From: Thelephora terrestris
Taxonomy: Eukaryota > Basidiomycota > Agaricomycetes > Thelephorales > Thelephoraceae
Assembly (NCBI GenBank): GCA_015956445.1
Contig: WIUZ02000005.1
Location: forward strand, 1,550,001-1,614,000
DNA length: 64,000 nt
Reading direction: 5' to 3'
In this document: positions 43,098 to 54,405 of the stretch, piece by piece
Position numbering within the stretch: position 1 is the stretch's first letter
How the letters are laid out: each line of letters starts with the position of its first letter
The notes under the pieces: generated by a model
What the model saw: only the letters and a program-made list of their open reading frames with translations
The model's database searches: none
What the model was told of the DNA's origin: nothing
Made by a program: the position numbers and the translations under genes

Positions 43098-45801
43098 TTA
43101 CCGTGGTGGGTCCCTCACGAGAAACCCAGACCCACTTCTCCGCTGATTGGTGGACGCATTCCGCGGGAAAGGTACAGACTCTCTCTTCTTCATACCCATC
43201 TCGTCGGGTGAAGCCTGTTCCATTTGGCTCCTCTTCCAATCCTCGACCTTCATAACAGACATCCTCTTCGAGTTCGGATTGATCGACCCTCCAGGAAGCG
43301 TACCGAGCTTGTCGGCGCTGAGAGACCGAGTTTGTTCCGCGTTGTCGATATCCGCTGCCAGTTCAGGTCCTGAACCAGAGCCACCCCTCTGTTCCTTCTT
43401 CTTCTTCTTCTCTTCTCGAGCCAACGCAGCAACCATGTCAGCCTGTCGCTTGGTGACCGACTCCTTTTCAAGAGCTTTGGCCCTCTCCCATCGTTTCTTC
43501 GCATCACCCAACTCCGCCGCCTCACGCTCGGCCTTCGTAAGTGGGGCTTGCATGTCCCTGATCTTTCGTTGGTGCCGCTCGGCAAGTTCTTCGTAAGTGG
43601 CTACACGGGGAGGCGGCGTCTTGTCTCCTTGCGTGGGCTGATGAGTGGAAGCCTTCTGAGGAGGTAGAATGGTCACCGGAAGTCCGGCAGACTTAGACCT
43701 GACGTGCGGCGTCCGAGTGGAGGGAACAGCGAAAGCGAGTGCAGCATCTTCGCTATCCTGGGAACGCTGCGGTATGAGCTGATATGAATGACTCGAAGAG
43801 CCTTCAACGGGCAAACTCGGCTTGACACCCAACATGCTCTCTATTTTCTGCCTGTTTGCGACCGCGTCCAACAGCGCCGCAGACATCGAGGTGCGTTGGG
43901 TCATTGGGGGTGCGCTCGTTTGAATAGGGGCGGAGATTCCGGAAGGAGGCTGCAAAAGCTTCCTATCCCGAACGTATGCGTCCCAATCCTCCGGCAAGGG
44001 GGCGCTCTTTGGTCGAGTAACACCTGTGCTCGAACTTCGCATCATCGCACCAAGCTCCAGTGAGTTTGTTCGCGAGCGGCTCCCGTCACGATATCCGATG
44101 ACGTCGGTTCGAGAGGCGAGGGAAGGGCGGTTGCTGCGAGGCGGGGCGGCATCCTCCAGATAGACGATCGACTTACGGATGTCCTCGATCTCTTGTCTGA
44201 GTTTCTCCCTAGTTCTAACCTCCTCCTCAATTCGACTGATTTCCTTCGAGTCTGCGAGGTAGTCCTGAGGGACCGTACCCTCGATGCCTCTCCCGAGATC
44301 CAGGGCAGGAATTGCACCAGGTGATTGACTCCTTCGTCCCTCTTCGGTCATAAGATCAGAAACGCCCGACTGATAACGTGGCCGTTGTCCGTTCACGAGA
44401 GTGTTGTAATCGTCCGGCTGTGGGGAGCCGGGTGCAGAACCTTTACCCTCCAAAAGCGCAACGCCGGATAAGTCGCTATCGTTGCGACCATGCTGAAGGA
44501 CGCTCTTCCGTTGGGCCTCCCACTCTTGTTTCTCCATGTCGAGGCCGGCAAACCTGTCTGCGGCGCGACGTTCCTCCTCTTCGTTCTGCCTCTTCTGCAT
44601 CTCCGAGATTTCCTTCAATTTTCGTTGGAGGAGTTTCAAGATCCGAAGTTGCAGGGCGATGCCCATCAGAGCAACCGCGACCATGAGCCCAAGCTCGATC
44701 TGCATCACTTGTGTGACAGGGAACTGAATTCCGTTACCCGAGTACTTGGGGAAAAGCGACCTGAAGCCAAGATTCCACATGTAGAACTATGAAGCCATCA
44801 TGAGAACTGGCGCTTTTCAGAAGCGTCTAACATGGATTACCTCTTTGAGACCAGCGGTTGTAAAACAATCGATTCCCAGCATGACTGCCGTTGCGCCGAC
44901 GAACCCAGTAGACACGAGCATTACGTGGTAGTGAATCTTCGGAATGGTGCAGATGCAGAATCCAATGACACTGACACCTGCAATTAAAACACGCAATGTG
45001 AGGAGGGGTTGATAAGCGAAGCAAGAAAGGGGCTTCTGGAAACTCACCGATGAACATGATCCAGCGGTAACTGATCTCACGTATCAAACCGCCGTCTCGG
45101 AAGCATTGGATGAACAAAGCAAGTGAGAAGCCACCCCATCCGCCGATGAGATACCTTGACAGCTTCCAGAAGAAGATAGTGATGGCCCCCCCGGCGCCGC
45201 CCGCTACAACGCATGCAAGAACGAAGAGACCTCGCAGGGTCGAGCTTGGCGGGTGCACCTGTTGCAGCACGCCAAACTGGAGGATGAGTACGAGGCACAC
45301 AAGCGAGAGGGTATAGAAACCAATCAGAAAGAATGACGTCCTGTTACGAAAGAGCGAGAAGAATGAGCGCAGGGTCGATCACATGACAGTTGAATGAAGT
45401 TGAAACGCGTACCATCGATTTTTGTGGCCCAGGAAAGCGCTGGGGATGCCCGTAAGGATGAGAATTGCTCCAAGCACACCGAATCCGGGGTCAAGGGTGG
45501 TATCGAGTCGGATCTGGGCAGGTGAACTCGTTGCTGATGGAGAAGCTGTGGCAGTGGGTGTAGTGGAAGAGGCAGATAGTGGGTAGAGGTAGGTTACTGG
45601 GAATACAGAAGAGACTTGAATGGTTGACAGGCCAGAAACGAGGTTGGATACGGAAGTTGTCGTGCTAACTGAGAAGGAGATGGTGGGAGAAGGGGTTTGT
45701 GATGAGGAGTTGGACGATGATTGGGCCTCGACTACAGCCAGAGAAGCCAGTCCGAGAACGAGGACAGCTGCCCGGAGGAGAGGATGGATGAGACCGAGCA
45801 T
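43098..45801 (-). CDS. TMEM198/TM7S3-like (DUF4203) multi-pass membrane protein
   Basis: Starts MLGLIHPLLRAAVLVLGLAS, a clear signal peptide ending near VVEA, followed by a Ser/Thr/Pro-rich extracellular stretch (about residues 27-105). After that come about seven membrane segments: GFGVLGAILILTGIPSAFLG, FFLIGFYTLSLVCLVLILQ, LFVLACVVAGGAGGAITIFF, WGGFSLALFIQC, WIMFIGVSVIGFCICTIP, MLVSTGFVGATAVMLGID and IELGLMVAVALMGIALQLRI. This is the TMEM198/TM7S3 pattern. The long cytosolic tail (over 500 residues) has a coiled coil (LKLLQRKLKEISEMQKRQNE) and a Lys/Glu-rich helix (MVAALAREEKKKKKEQ), ending GSGFLVRDPPR at 43098. Transport or signalling role is unknown in fungi. Introns lie near 45430-45340, 45050-44975 and 44840-44790. 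Confidence 0.82.
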
Positions 45802-48643
45802 GGTGGATGGAGGTTGCCTCAGTGAAAGCGAACGAAGAGTAGGAGGGAGAAAGGAATGGTGATAAACGTTTGAATGAATTAGATGGTCGTAGACGATTCA
45901 ACGGAAATGAAAGGGTTGAAAGAAGATCGCCTCTCCTCGATGGGTATCACCTTGAGTACGCGGGATCTCCGGGCGGCGAGGGGGGAAACAAGGCCGGGGC
46001 AACACAGGGAGGGGAGGGAGAGAAAAGCTCCTTTCGACCCTTTGACCGACCTAGGTGGGCGTCGTCCGTCACTTGCGTTGCTCTGATCGAATTCTAAATC
46101 CGTTGCTCTTCCCGTCCCTCACACAACGTCCCGACTTCGGCGCGGAATGAAACGTGAGTATCAAGTTCATCACGGTGTCTTTTTATCGTCATAGGAAAAG
46201 CTGCCGTTCTTCGCGGGGGAATCAGAACCGTTGCTTAATACCACCCATTCGCCGACGTCACCGACAGCGATGGTAACAGCGCGTCTTCGGCACAGCTCAC
46301 TAGTACAAAAACGTCGGCGGAAGGGCCAGCGGCCACCCCAGGACCTACTCCACGCGGTCGGCATTTCGGAATGAAAACAGGGGAGGATCTGCACCTCCCA
46401 ACGTCTTGCCATCACTGACCCAGAGCGAATAGGAGAAACTTGCCTGCTACCATGCAACGAAAAGGGGACCTATCGGGTTCCGTACCTCTAATGGGGGCTC
46501 TGAAGCCGTTGATGGCTGATGAGCATTACCCCTAATCCCGCATTCTTCGATGTCGCCACATAGTTTATCCCGCTCGACTCGGATGCAAATGTTTAAACGG
46601 CTATATCGTCGGGTAAACTGTGTCAACGAGGCATTTTCAAATCCGCATTATGGGTGAGCTTTCAGGTCCATCGAGTTCCCACGATCGCTCGTCTTCGCTT
46701 CGACACCACAAGAAACGAAGAAAATCTTACGCTGGCTGTGCAGAGTTACCGGCAAACGGGAGCCCGTAGCGGAACGTCCTGTTTTGAGGCGACATTCGTG
46801 GATCGTTATGGTTGCGAAGGAACCCAGCGTCGGGACCCGCCGTGCTGGGAGTACATAAGGAAGGCGAGAACGATGAGGGCGAGAGACACCTAGGTGCTAT
46901 ATATGAATTCTATAGAGGCGTGCTAACCTGCACTCAGTCGGAATCGCCGGGGAAACTTGCGGCTGCCGACCATTGCGGGGCAGGTACTGGTCTTGTGAAC
47001 TACATTGAAACAGCATCATCTATATGTGAGCTGATACTTTCGAATTGAAACAATGAAAGCTGCCTAATCCCTGTGTACAGCCACATGCTTTGGGGGTGTT
47101 ATTAAATGATCCTCAAAGTCACAGCATCCTTACGCGTGGAGTTCGGAACCTCCTTGTGAAACAGGGTGACTCTGGGGTTGAATTAGGCTTCGAGCCCCGC
47201 TCGGCTTCCGCAGGCCCAAATACCACAGTAGCTCATTTCCGACGTCTGTTGTTTTCAGCGATGGGGAGGCAAGGCAAGAGGATCTCGTGCAACGACATGC
47301 CCCCAGGCAGACAAGGACCTCAGAGGCCTCCGGGCGTTTTGCAGCCTTCCTTTGCCGGCACTTCATGGTCACTTCCCGGGTGTCCGTGGCTGATCCAAAC
47401 GCTCCAGCGGCGATTTTTTTGGATGGCCTTTTATCCATTGACACTATGAGGATCACAGTAGGATCCGACCTGACGGTAAAGGGACATTCCCGCTGTAAAG
47501 CCAATAGGGTTAGACGTCGAATTCCTCAACGGGGTTTTGTCTCTCGCTCCTTTCAGGGAGTGCATTAACGTTGGACAAACGGGTTGCCCCCTCCCCAGTG
47601 ACGTGAGGCGTTGACGCATCAATGGGGGTGAATCCTTTGTAATTGATGAAAGGCCACATTCCGCAAAGAAGCGGTTGCCTCGCCGGTCAATGAGGATGTC
47701 GGGCTAATGAAAGTCGAGCAGCCAGCCTCGAGTCGATGATGGAATTTTTTCAATGAATCTGACCCACATCATGAGATTCCGCCTGTGTTATTTGCATCTC
47801 TCCATCACCGTCCTTCCTCTGGCAGCACATCCCGTCTTTCTTTACGAGTCGAGATGTCTTGCAACGGCTGGGCAACGTCCGAACGCACCAAATATATCTT
47901 TGTTTGGGAAAGGGCGCCACAGTCCGACAGTTATCAAATCGAAACGCGATCCTATTATTAGGAAACTCAGTCGCCCTGTAGCCGCCCGCCCGTCCAGGAC
48001 AGCCTGTGAATAGTAGATCTACTTCGATGACACCTCTCCATTCCTCCTCATCACGTGGGAAATGAACTTTGAGTGGATAGTAGGCTGAACCTCATAGGCC
48101 TCCGTTCTCGCTCTCCCTGACACTTTAACGTTTAACCTCCTGACAGTGGGGGAATATCGCAGGCAAAAACCGGGTGGCCACGTCTGACGGGGACGGGGAA
48201 CCGAAATTAATGAATACAAAGACACCCGCAACGCGTTGTCAGCGCTTTAGCCTCAGCCATTGTGGCCTGGGCGGCCCCGGCACTGCTGCGTGCGGTTCAA
48301 TTTTGGTACAAGAAACGGTGCTAGACCTGAGAATCCAGGCCCGAGAGTTTGGGTAGTAGTGCCACGAAGTCCCAACACTGTCATTGATAACTGGCCTTGA
48401 AGGAAACCAAAACCGGCAGGACTGCAGGGAACATCCGTACTTCGCGGAAGGTGTGTCGAGTGCATGGCCGACGTTTCTGTCTCGCTTCGCATGTCAGAAT
48501 AGCAGTGACACAAAGGTGTCTTCATACCGCGCTGATGGGGGCGTCCTAGGAAAGAACGTGGTTTGAAAGACGTGTAGTATATCTGCAAGGGGTCGCTACG
48601 ATCGTCGCCGTGTTATTCACTCCCACATCAGCTACCACCACTC
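45802..48643. other. Long intergenic region, no gene recognised
   Basis: 2.8 kb between a minus-strand gene start and a plus-strand gene start. It has frames of 60-124 codons on both strands (46654-46893 plus, 47090-47449 plus, 47130-47504 minus, 48253-48588 minus), but none links to others by splice sites or shows a domain. It may hold a degraded mobile element or non-coding RNA; I can support neither. Confidence 0.45.
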
Positions 48644-50192
48644 ATGGCAAACAAGTCCAAGTCCACTCGTCGTTCTTCGACCTCGGGGAAGCAAGGTTTA
48701 CAAGCGCTACTGGCCAGCCCTCAGCTGCCATCCGAAACAATCCGTTCAGAAGTCCAGCTTGCAGTTGACAACGGAAATATCAACGCCATTAGCAGGTTGA
48801 CTGCCGGGGACCAGGAGAGACTTTTGGAAATTATTGATCAGGTCTGTACCCATCATCCAATTTATACCTACCCATCCGCGGGGTGGAAAACCTGGTGGTC
48901 ACGACTCTGCTGATCACATCAAATCCCGACAACGAGCAGGCCACCCCCCAGATAACCGGCGTGGGAGACATGAAGTTGGTGCTTGCGCTCGGAGACGTCT
49001 CCAGCCTCGTCTTGAAGCTTCCTAGATCTACCGGATCTCTTCAAGGGCTCAACAAGACCGGAGAAATTGCTGTTGCATCAGGCGGAACTACCGATATCTG
49101 GCGTGGTCTTTGGAACGACAAGCGGGTGGCCTTCAAAGCCTTTCGCATTTACCCCTCTCAGGACCTCTCGGACGCAAAGAAGATTATTTGGAGGCTAGCA
49201 CCCGTCTGGAAAAGACTGAAACACGACAATGTCCTCCCGTTCCATGGTGTTGATACATCGCTTTTCCAACTGGCTCTCGTTTACGAATGGGGTCACAGTG
49301 GGGATATTACGCAATATCTCAAGTCCAAACCCGATGCATCGAGGCCGAGACTGGTAATTACACTGCCCTTACTTGCGATCCACCCCCTGATTTATGTCAC
49401 AAGTTGCTGCAAGTCGCCAAGGCACTCCAATACCTCCACTCCCTTGACGTCGTCCATGGTGATCTGAAAGGAGTGAGTGACCTGTACCCCCAAACCTACG
49501 CCACACTTATGAAATCGGTTAAGGCCAACGTGTTAATATCCAAGTCCGGAGACGCTCAAGTCTGTGATTATGGACTTAGTCCCATCATCTCGAACCCGAC
49601 CTTCACGATTGCTGCGACCCCTGGAGTTGCGGGATCCTCTCGGTGGCTTGCTCCAGAGATCATTGATCCACCCGGGGGGGCCGGTTCCAAACCACTCACT
49701 GCATCTAAATCCGCTGATGTCTTTGCATTTGCGATGCTTGCTGTGGAAGTGTTCGCTGGGAAGGTCCCTTTTGGGGACATGAAGAACGAGTCAGTCGTAG
49801 TCCAGATTGTTGCTGGGAAGAGACCTGACAAGCCACTGGCTGCCGAGCAACTTGGGCTTTCTGCGGAGATGTGGAAATTCACTGAGAAGTGTTGGAGTCA
49901 GAACCCGAACAAACGGCCGAGTATTGACCAAGTAGTCAATGCATGGGAAGGGTTTGTCAGTGGGTATGTCGTTCTTTCACTCGGATCGCTCAGGAGCCGA
50001 CATTTTACGTTCAGTGACAACAACCCCAAGGCAGTGGGTCGCCGCTCCCAATTCGCAGCGACTTCCACGACGATCCATAACGAGAAAGACAGTGAGCGAC
50101 CTCAACGACGTAACTCTCGCAACCATATTCTAATTCGGTGGAAAGGTTACCCCCAAAACCGCGGGAAGCGCCGCTTTTGTTGTCTAGTATGA
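48644..50192 (+). CDS. TKL-like protein kinase with HGDLKGAN loop
   Basis: Exon 1 (48644-48841) encodes MANKSKSTRRSSTSGKQG and a small helical region (LAVDNGNINAISRL). Exon 2 starts at 48940. Kinase motifs: glycine-rich-like ASGGTTDIWRG, VAFKAFRIY (VAIK Lys), VWKRLKHDNVLPFHGV, LVYEWGHSGDITQYLKSKPD, then after an intron VAKALQYLHSLDVVHGDLKG, after another ANVLISKSGDAQVCDYG (DYG instead of DFG), SSRWLAPEIIDPP, ADVFAFAMLAVEVFAGKVPF and CWSQNPNKRPSIDQVVNAWEG. This is the large agaricomycete TKL-like kinase group. Catalytic Lys, HGD Asp, Asn and DYG Asp are present, so activity is plausible. The C-terminal tail of about 60 residues is basic. The last Val codon and stop lie inside the inverted terminal repeat of the element at 50185-50785. 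Confidence 0.82.
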
Positions 50193-50785
50193 CGGGCCAC
50201 AGCATACAAAATGGGTGTCATGTCCGGTGCCCTATGTATCCGGGCCTGTCCCAAGCACAGGCACGATTTCCGTTCATTCCTGTCCCTTCCTTGTCCTGTC
50301 CTTGGTCGCGAAGCTTCTTGTAATGAGTGAAGCACTGTGCTTTCTGTAAGTTAACTGTGGTCTTTAGCTAGGCTGGTCCGAGCGCGTTATTGTTCAACTC
50401 CCCTGATGCGCATGTGCATGGCCCCTTTTCTTCTTAATCGCCACCGGAGGTCGATTATTTGCATCTGTATAATATCCTAACATCGCCTGCAATCCTTACG
50501 TCCTGTGAATGACCGTCAGGGATTAAGGAGGTCGGTGGATTCGTTAAGCCTGTTCTTGAGGTATTTTCGAACATCGGGGGGTCGAATGTCTATGCTGAAA
50601 CCCGCAGTAAGTCTACTGAAAAGAAATCACCTTACCCACTGCAGGGAATTTTTGACCCAAAGACGGGCCGAGAACTGGACGGGGTATGAATTAATTACTA
50701 GCGAACCCTCGCGCTCTGGATAGTAGGCCCGGGTAGGGCATCGGACATGTGGTTAATTTTGTTAGTTGAGTGGCCCGTCATACTA
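50185..50785. mobile_element. MITE-like DNA element with inverted terminal repeats and TA ends
   Basis: GTATGACGGGCCAC at 50187-50200 is matched exactly in inverse at 50770-50783, and both ends are flanked by TA (50185-50186 and 50784-50785), as in Tc1/mariner-type target duplications. The inverted repeats continue imperfectly for about 60 nt (shared CAAAAT, CATGTCCGRTGCCCTA and CCGGGCCT). The 597-nt interior has no transposase. Other copies in the window were not seen. Confidence 0.72.
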
Positions 50786-51309
50786 TTTTATCGATTCATT
50801 TGGCTGGTCCTGCCAGTGGTTTACGTGCAATTGACCTCTACTTTAACATTCACCGACGACGACGACGATTTCAGTCTGCCCTTGAGCTTGGTCATCGTAA
50901 ACGCCTGAGCCTCCTCGGGCCACCAAACCACCAAGTAGAACCGTGCGCCCCACGTATTATTTCCAGGGGTTCAAAGCCCCGCCGCTATGTACTCTTGTGG
51001 GTTGACAGGCGCGTTCTCCGGCGGTCGTAATTCATCCTTCGCATATTCACCCACCCCTTGACTCATTGTCCTTGATAAACGCTGCTCTTTCATCAAGGCA
51101 TTTTACGTGCGTAGGCACTACTATTGCACATAAGTGCGCCTTGCTCGTTCTTACGACATCAGAGTAGTGATATCCATCCATTGCCTGTTTACATCTGGTT
51201 CTTGGAAAAGATTATTAGTCTCTATATTAGTCTCTATATGCGCGCTTCTTACGACTGCAACATCATGGACATAGCCAATGCATGACACTCCTGTTATTAT
51301 AACCTGATT
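50786..51309. other. Intergenic, element to helicase 3' end
   Basis: About 520 nt of mixed sequence. Besides a CGACGACGACGACG run near 50856 and a tandem ATTAGTCTCTAT near 51214-51238, I see nothing to annotate. Confidence 0.45.
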
Positions 51310-53114
51310 CTAATCGAAATGTTCGACCTTCCTCGGGACGATACTCATCTCTCTCAGGATCCCCTTCATTTTTTTCTCCTCATCCTTCACGACCCTCTTC
51401 TTCTTGCCACCCTCGCCATCGTCGACCTCCTCCTCGTACTTCTCAACGATGGTCACGATCTTACCGGACTTCCCAAACCGACCTGTCCGTCCAGCGATGT
51501 GGGTGTACGAGTCCACTCTACCTTCCGGCACCCCCATGACAAAGACGTGGGAGAGGTTGGGGAGGTCGAGGCCTCGTGTATTCGCGAGAGTGGAAACGAG
51601 GAGAATGGGGCCTTTGTCGTCGACCAGAGACTCCGTCCCCTTGCCATTGAGAATGTGATCTCCCCCAGCCGAGGACGATAGCATATCGAGAGGACGTGCG
51701 TCCACACCGTACCCTTTCAGCTCCTTGATGAGCTTGTGAATGGGATGCGTGGCAGGGGTGACGAGAAGTGCAGTTTGTGGGACGTCCATGGCGAAACAGA
51801 TCGAAATTGCTTCTATGCAGCCAAGAGACCACGGTGGTGGGGCCTCGAGCCCGGGTGCCTCCGAAGCTAAAACGTCCTCTCCCTGCAGGCCAACCTCGGA
51901 GAGTTCCCCGGTGATGGTCTCACGAAAGGCAGCTTCTTCATTGTCCGCTTGCACAGTCGTTTCACCCTCTTCTGTTGACTGGTCCAGAGGGTCATGCGAG
52001 ACAATGGCGCCTTCGATATTACGAACTTCTGCTTTCTCATTCACAACGAGGACAGAATGAGTAACGTTCGGCAACCAGGTTGACATTTCGGTATTTCCGT
52101 TAATCTTGACGAGATGCATATCACCACGGGTTAGCCAACCGCTCCCCTGAAATAGGAAACGATTAAGGTGGCCACGGAATGTTGCCGTAGAGAGGACGAG
52201 TTGGGGCGTGTGTTGTATTTGGGGTTGACGAATAGGAGCAGAGGTTCTATCGGTATTAGGTGCATCAGCCTTGACCATACGAGGCTCGAGGATCTTGTTC
52301 AATAGCTGCCGAGTAGGGCCTGGGTACTTCGCGATCTTCTTCCGGATCTTTTCGCGTTTGAATTTGTCTAGGAGGTTTGGCACTGTCTCGATCAAGTAGT
52401 CCACTTCATCCACTATGAGGGTATTAAGCTTGTGCAACTTCAAACTGTCGTAGTTCTTCAGGAGGACCTGGGGCGTCCCTATTAAAATATGGGGTGTGAC
52501 GCGCTCGAGTGCGGCCAACCGTTCCTCTAGGGGTTCCCCAGGTATCTTAGCCAACACCTGGACCACAGTGGGAAGTTCAGGGCGTTGGGCCTGGATCTTT
52601 GATTCGATTATGACCTGGATCCATCGCGCAAGTTGGAGGGCGAGGTCCTTATGCGGGACTATAACCAGTGCGCATACAGAGGGATTTGTAGGCTTTTTGT
52701 GGGATTCGTGTTCGGACCTCCACACTCGGAAGTCACTAAGTAACGCCAAGATTAAGCCGAACGACCTGGAATTCTGTTAGAAGCCCGTTGAATCGTAACC
52801 GAACTGCGAGGTCATACATACTTTCCTGTCCCAGTCTGGTCTTTGAGAAGTACATCCTTCCCAGACAAAATTGCAGGTATAAGCCGAGCCTGGGTTTTTG
52901 TGGGTTTCTCAATGTGAGGGAAGACGCTCCTGACGGTAGCAGCTACGCTTGCTGGTACTCCGAGCCGCTTCCATGAAAGGTCCGCCAGTTCTGGCCCAGG
53001 CTTCGCAACTGTGGAATTATTTCGCCGCAAGGTTTTCCACCATAGGGTGACTTGACTACGACGAGAGATTCGGAATGAGGAGGAGGCTGGAGTTTGGAGC
53101 AGCCATGAGGGCAT
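51310..53114 (-). CDS. MRH4: Mitochondrial DEAD-box-type RNA helicase (MRH4-like)
   Basis: Starts MPSWLLQTPASSSFRISRRS, a basic presequence-like N-terminus. Motifs in order: Q-motif region HIEKPTKTQARLIPAILSGK, motif I DQTGTGK followed after an intron by SFGLILALL, Ia VIVPHKDLALQLARW, Ib LIGTPQVLL, motif II VDEVDYL (DEVD in place of DEAD), motif III LSTATFRGH, then domain 2 with QTALLVTPATHPIHKLI, motif V LVSTLANTRGLDLPNLSHV and motif VI HIAGRTGRFGKSGK. It ends EMSIVPRKVEHFD. A long insert (about residues 290-360 of exon 2) separates the domains. MRH4-type helicases act in mitochondrial large-subunit assembly. Motif changes (DEVD, STAT) are seen in this divergent group. Divergent from VPS20. 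Confidence 0.8.
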
Positions 53115-53219
53115 TTGTGACGGAAAGTCGATCTCGACTCACGGCCGATCACGCACTTCATCTTTGTTCCGCTGTCTCCGGTGGCTTAGGTCGTCCGACT
53201 CCTCTCATCACTTCTCATC
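53115..53219. promoter_or_regulatory. Bidirectional promoter interval MRH4-like/VPS20
   Basis: Only 105 nt lie between the two divergent start codons, so both promoters and 5' UTRs must overlap. Function is inferred from position only. Confidence 0.4.
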
Positions 53220-54170
53220 ATGGGTGGAAACCAGTCCGTCCCGAAGATTACGCCGCGAGATCGCGCTATTCTCGAGTATGCATACATCTGGAGATGAGTT
53301 GACTTGAGCTGACCTGCGGGTCCCAGTATGAAATTGCAGAGGGATAAACTGAAACAGTATCAGAAGAATGTATGTGCGTGGTTCCGCCTCTCGTTCCTCA
53401 GTGCATCAATCTCAAACTGACACCGTCAGATTCAACGAGTGCTAAACCGCGAACATGAGATTGCAAAGCAGCACCTCGCAAACGGAAATCGGGACCGAGC
53501 ACTCATCGCTCTACGACAACGAAAGTATCAGGAAACACTACTGGCCAAGACGGACGCTCAGTTAGAGCAGCTCGAGCAGCTGGTTCGTCCACTCTTACGG
53601 TGGCTTTGAACAAACCACCAATTATCCGAGTATGCATAGGTTTCGACCATAGAATTCTCCCTCGTGGAGATATCGGTGTTACATGGACTCAAGACAGGGA
53701 GCGAAGTTCTGAAGCAGATAAACAAGGAGATGTGCCTCGAAGATGTTGAGAAACTGATGGACGAGACGCAGGAAGCCAGGGCGTACCAAGAGGTGGGCCG
53801 AGGGTCCTCCGATTGCAAACCGGTGACTAACGTTGTCCATAGGAAATCAGCAACATGCTCGCAAACAACCTGACTCCGGACGACGAAGAAGCGGTGCAGG
53901 AAGAGTTCAGACAACTTCAGGCCCTGGCGGTGAGTTTCCACGTCGAATCCCGTTACAATACCTCCTTTGACGACCTTCAGGCTCCCGATGCTGAACCGGA
54001 GCGAATTACCAAGCTCCCAAATGTTCCAGACACAGAACCCGTCCGTGTTGAGACTCCAGGTACCGTAACTCTTTATTTCTTTTGCATAGGAAATCTTCGA
54101 CTGACCGTCCCTCACCAAAGAACCCTATGTGCATGAACCAGTCCGGGAACGAGTGCCCGTCCTTGCATAG
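53220..54170 (+). CDS. VPS20: VPS20 (CHMP6) ESCRT-III subunit
   Basis: Exons rebuild MGGNQSVPKITPRDRAIL (Gly2 and MGxxxS fit N-myristoylation, typical for Vps20), then MKLQRDKLKQYQKN, IQRVLNREHEIAKQHLANGN, RALIALRQRKYQETLLAKTD, QLEQLEQLVSTIEFSLVEIS, LHGLKTGSEVLKQINKEMCL, VEKLMDETQEARAYQEEISN and NLTPDDEEAVQEEFRQLQAL. The last exon follows an acceptor CCAAAG and ends EPVRERVPVLA, with the stop at 54168-54170. Vps20 links ESCRT-II to Snf7 during endosomal sorting and membrane scission. The length of about 210 residues is normal. Six or seven exons; first exon about 58 nt. Confidence 0.92.
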
Positions 54171-54405
54171 GACCCTGGAATGTTCATCCGTGGATTTTTT
54201 CCATTTGTAATACCAACCATATACATAGATTTTTGTACGATACAATCATCATCGACATAATGCCAGAGATTTAGACTAAAGCAAGCGAAGCGGGGACAAC
54301 GGGTTTGCCTGTCATTGTCATGTCCCACATGCATTTTCCGGCGGTTCCTTGCACTTTTCGCCTCTGATAACCCAGTCTCTCGCTCTCAAAGGCATTTCGA
54401 CCCGA

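Noticed and set aside
50960-50990. GGGGTTCAAAGCCCCG, tRNA T-arm-like
   Set aside because: No acceptor stem, D-arm or anticodon arm can be formed around it.
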